Shown piece by piece: positions 27,844 to 28,491 of a DNA stretch of 28,491 nt. Below the pieces are notes generated by a model. The model saw only the letters and a program-made list of their open reading frames with translations, ran no database searches and was not told the DNA's origin. Source of the DNA: Isotricha intestinalis. Its lineage: Eukaryota > Ciliophora > Litostomatea > Vestibuliferida > Isotrichidae. Position 1 is the first letter of the stretch. Each line of letters starts with the position of its first letter. Location of the stretch: contig JAJJLU010003839.1 of NCBI GenBank assembly GCA_023807065.1, positions 1 to 28,491 of the forward strand, read 5' to 3'. The position numbers were made by a program, and so were the translations under genes.

Positions 27844-27874
27844 TTTGACATTAATAAGAATATATATATCTTTG
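27844..27874 (+). promoter_or_regulatory. Bacteroidota-type promoter of the TolC gene
   Basis: TTTG at 27844-27847 and TATCTTTG at 27867-27874 are separated by 19 nt. This fits the Bacteroides/Prevotella primary-sigma consensus (-33 TTTG, -7 TAnnTTTG, spacing 19-21). It lies 16 bp before the first in-frame ATG. This places the bacterial/eukaryotic boundary at or upstream of 27844. Confidence 0.7.
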
Positions 27875-27890
27875 CAAACTTTACAGAAAA

Positions 27891-28491
27891 ATGAAAGTAT
27901 ACAACATTTATATGAGAATCAGAACAATCATCCTTATGACGATGCTGCTGGGTCCCGCTCTGGGCTCGCTTCGGGCGCAGAGCGACACTACCGGACCCCG
28001 GCAGTTGTCGTTGTCGCTACGCCAGGCGCAGGACTATGCGGTGCAGCACAACTGTGCCATGCAGAACGCTTCGCTGGACCAAAAGAAAGCCGAGGCGGCC
28101 AAGTGGCAGGCCCTGGCCAGCATGATGCCGCAAGGGTCGGTGAGCTTCGCCTACTCCAACATGCTGGGCTACGAGATAGAGTTTGGCAGCACGGGCATGA
28201 AGATACCGATGAACCCGAACGGACAACTCTCCGCCCAGGTGGCTGTGGCCATCACGGGCGCCCAGATTGTAGGGGCCATGATTAGCGACATCAGCGTCAA
28301 GATGAGCGACATCACCCGCAGGCAGACTGTCCTCACCACGGAGTCGAACGTCAAGAACATCTACACTTCCATCCTCGTGATGCAGGAGACGATGTCCCTG
28401 CTGGACAGCAGTCTTGAGAACATCATGAACCTGAAACGCATTACCGACGCCACTCTGGCCGCTGGCGCTGCCGAGCAGACCGATGCCGACA
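27891..28491 (+). CDS. TolC-family outer-membrane efflux protein, 5' part (bacterial, truncated by window end)
   Basis: Open for 200 codons to the window edge with no stop. It starts at ATG 27891, or at in-frame ATGs 27912, 27936 or 27942. The residues from MRIRTIILMTMLLGPALGSLRAQ form a signal peptide with a Bacteroidota-style end. The mature part begins LSLRQAQDYAVQHNCAMQNA, the classic first helix of outer-membrane efflux proteins. It continues with KKAEAAKWQALASMMPQGSVSF and later helices (TTESNVKNIYTSILVMQETM, NLKRITDATLAAGAAEQTDAD) of the TolC barrel/tunnel. TolC proteins form the outer-membrane exit duct of RND or ABC efflux pumps, often encoded beside them. Base composition is strikingly GC-rich and codon use is wholly unlike the rest of the window (CTG, GCC, CGC). 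It is bacterial DNA, most likely chimeric or contaminating, and not a eukaryotic gene. Confidence 0.88.
   Translation, partial: MKVYNIYMRIRTIILMTMLLGPALGSLRAQSDTTGPRQLSLSLRQAQDYAVQHNCAMQNASLDQKKAEAAKWQALASMMPQGSVSFAYSNMLGYEIEFGSTGMKIPMNPNGQLSAQVAVAITGAQIVGAMISDISVKMSDITRRQTVLTTESNVKNIYTSILVMQETMSLLDSSLENIMNLKRITDATLAAGAAEQTDAD

Noticed and set aside
28017..28360. Minus-strand and shifted plus-strand frames in the GC-rich end
   Set aside because: GC-rich DNA leaves alternative frames open. The frame from 27891 has a promoter, a signal peptide and TolC family features, and is open to the window edge.
1..28491. CRISPR arrays, integrases, transposases or defence systems
   Set aside because: No regularly spaced repeats and no recognisable recombinase, transposase or nuclease motif was found on either strand.

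Overview
The window is eukaryotic, extremely AT-rich DNA with an unrelated GC-rich bacterial stub at its right end. Eukaryotic markers are the ribosomal protein eL41, an SR-type splicing factor, OLA1, a U-box protein and a spliceosomal-type intron. A CEP19-like protein and a polycystin-2-like channel suggest a ciliated or flagellated cell. Of 14 distinct eukaryotic genes, 13 end in TAA, one in TAG and none in TGA, and no stop codon falls inside the reading frames, so the standard code fits. The one intron I can model is only 29 nt. Tiny introns, strong AT bias, ciliary genes and attached Bacteroidota DNA together best fit a gut or rumen ciliate. That is inference; another AT-rich anaerobic protist or an anaerobic chytrid fungus is not excluded.

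Layout. Positions 1-2099 form a perfect head-to-head palindrome carrying two identical TLDc-domain genes. Positions 2343-6361 (minus strand) hold a coiled-coil protein, the 25-residue eL41 gene and a polycystin-like channel. A 1568-residue protein reads rightward from a divergent 83-bp spacer (6445-11151). Positions 11768-15868 (minus strand) hold the SR protein, a low-complexity helical protein and a 297-residue Cys-containing protein split by the 29-nt intron. A U-box protein and a 63-residue, probably acylated protein diverge across only 44 bp (17182-17981). Then come OLA1, an unknown basic protein, the CEP19-like protein, and a protein with a long poly-Glu tract and a Cys-rich C-terminal domain (to 24793). 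About 3 kb follows without an intact gene, but with a decayed HSP70 copy at 25093 and other degraded coding-like pieces.

From about 27840 the sequence changes abruptly. A Bacteroidota-type promoter precedes a signal peptide and the start of a TolC-family outer-membrane efflux protein that runs off the end. A perfect palindrome at one end and foreign bacterial DNA at the other make amplification or assembly chimerism (for example a single-cell amplified genome) the leading explanation for both ends. The genes are mostly independent housekeeping and ciliary genes, and I see no multi-gene operon-like system. The most useful observations are the two structural anomalies, the hidden eL41 and intron gene models, the HSP70 pseudogene, and the possible fusion at the poly-Glu tract.
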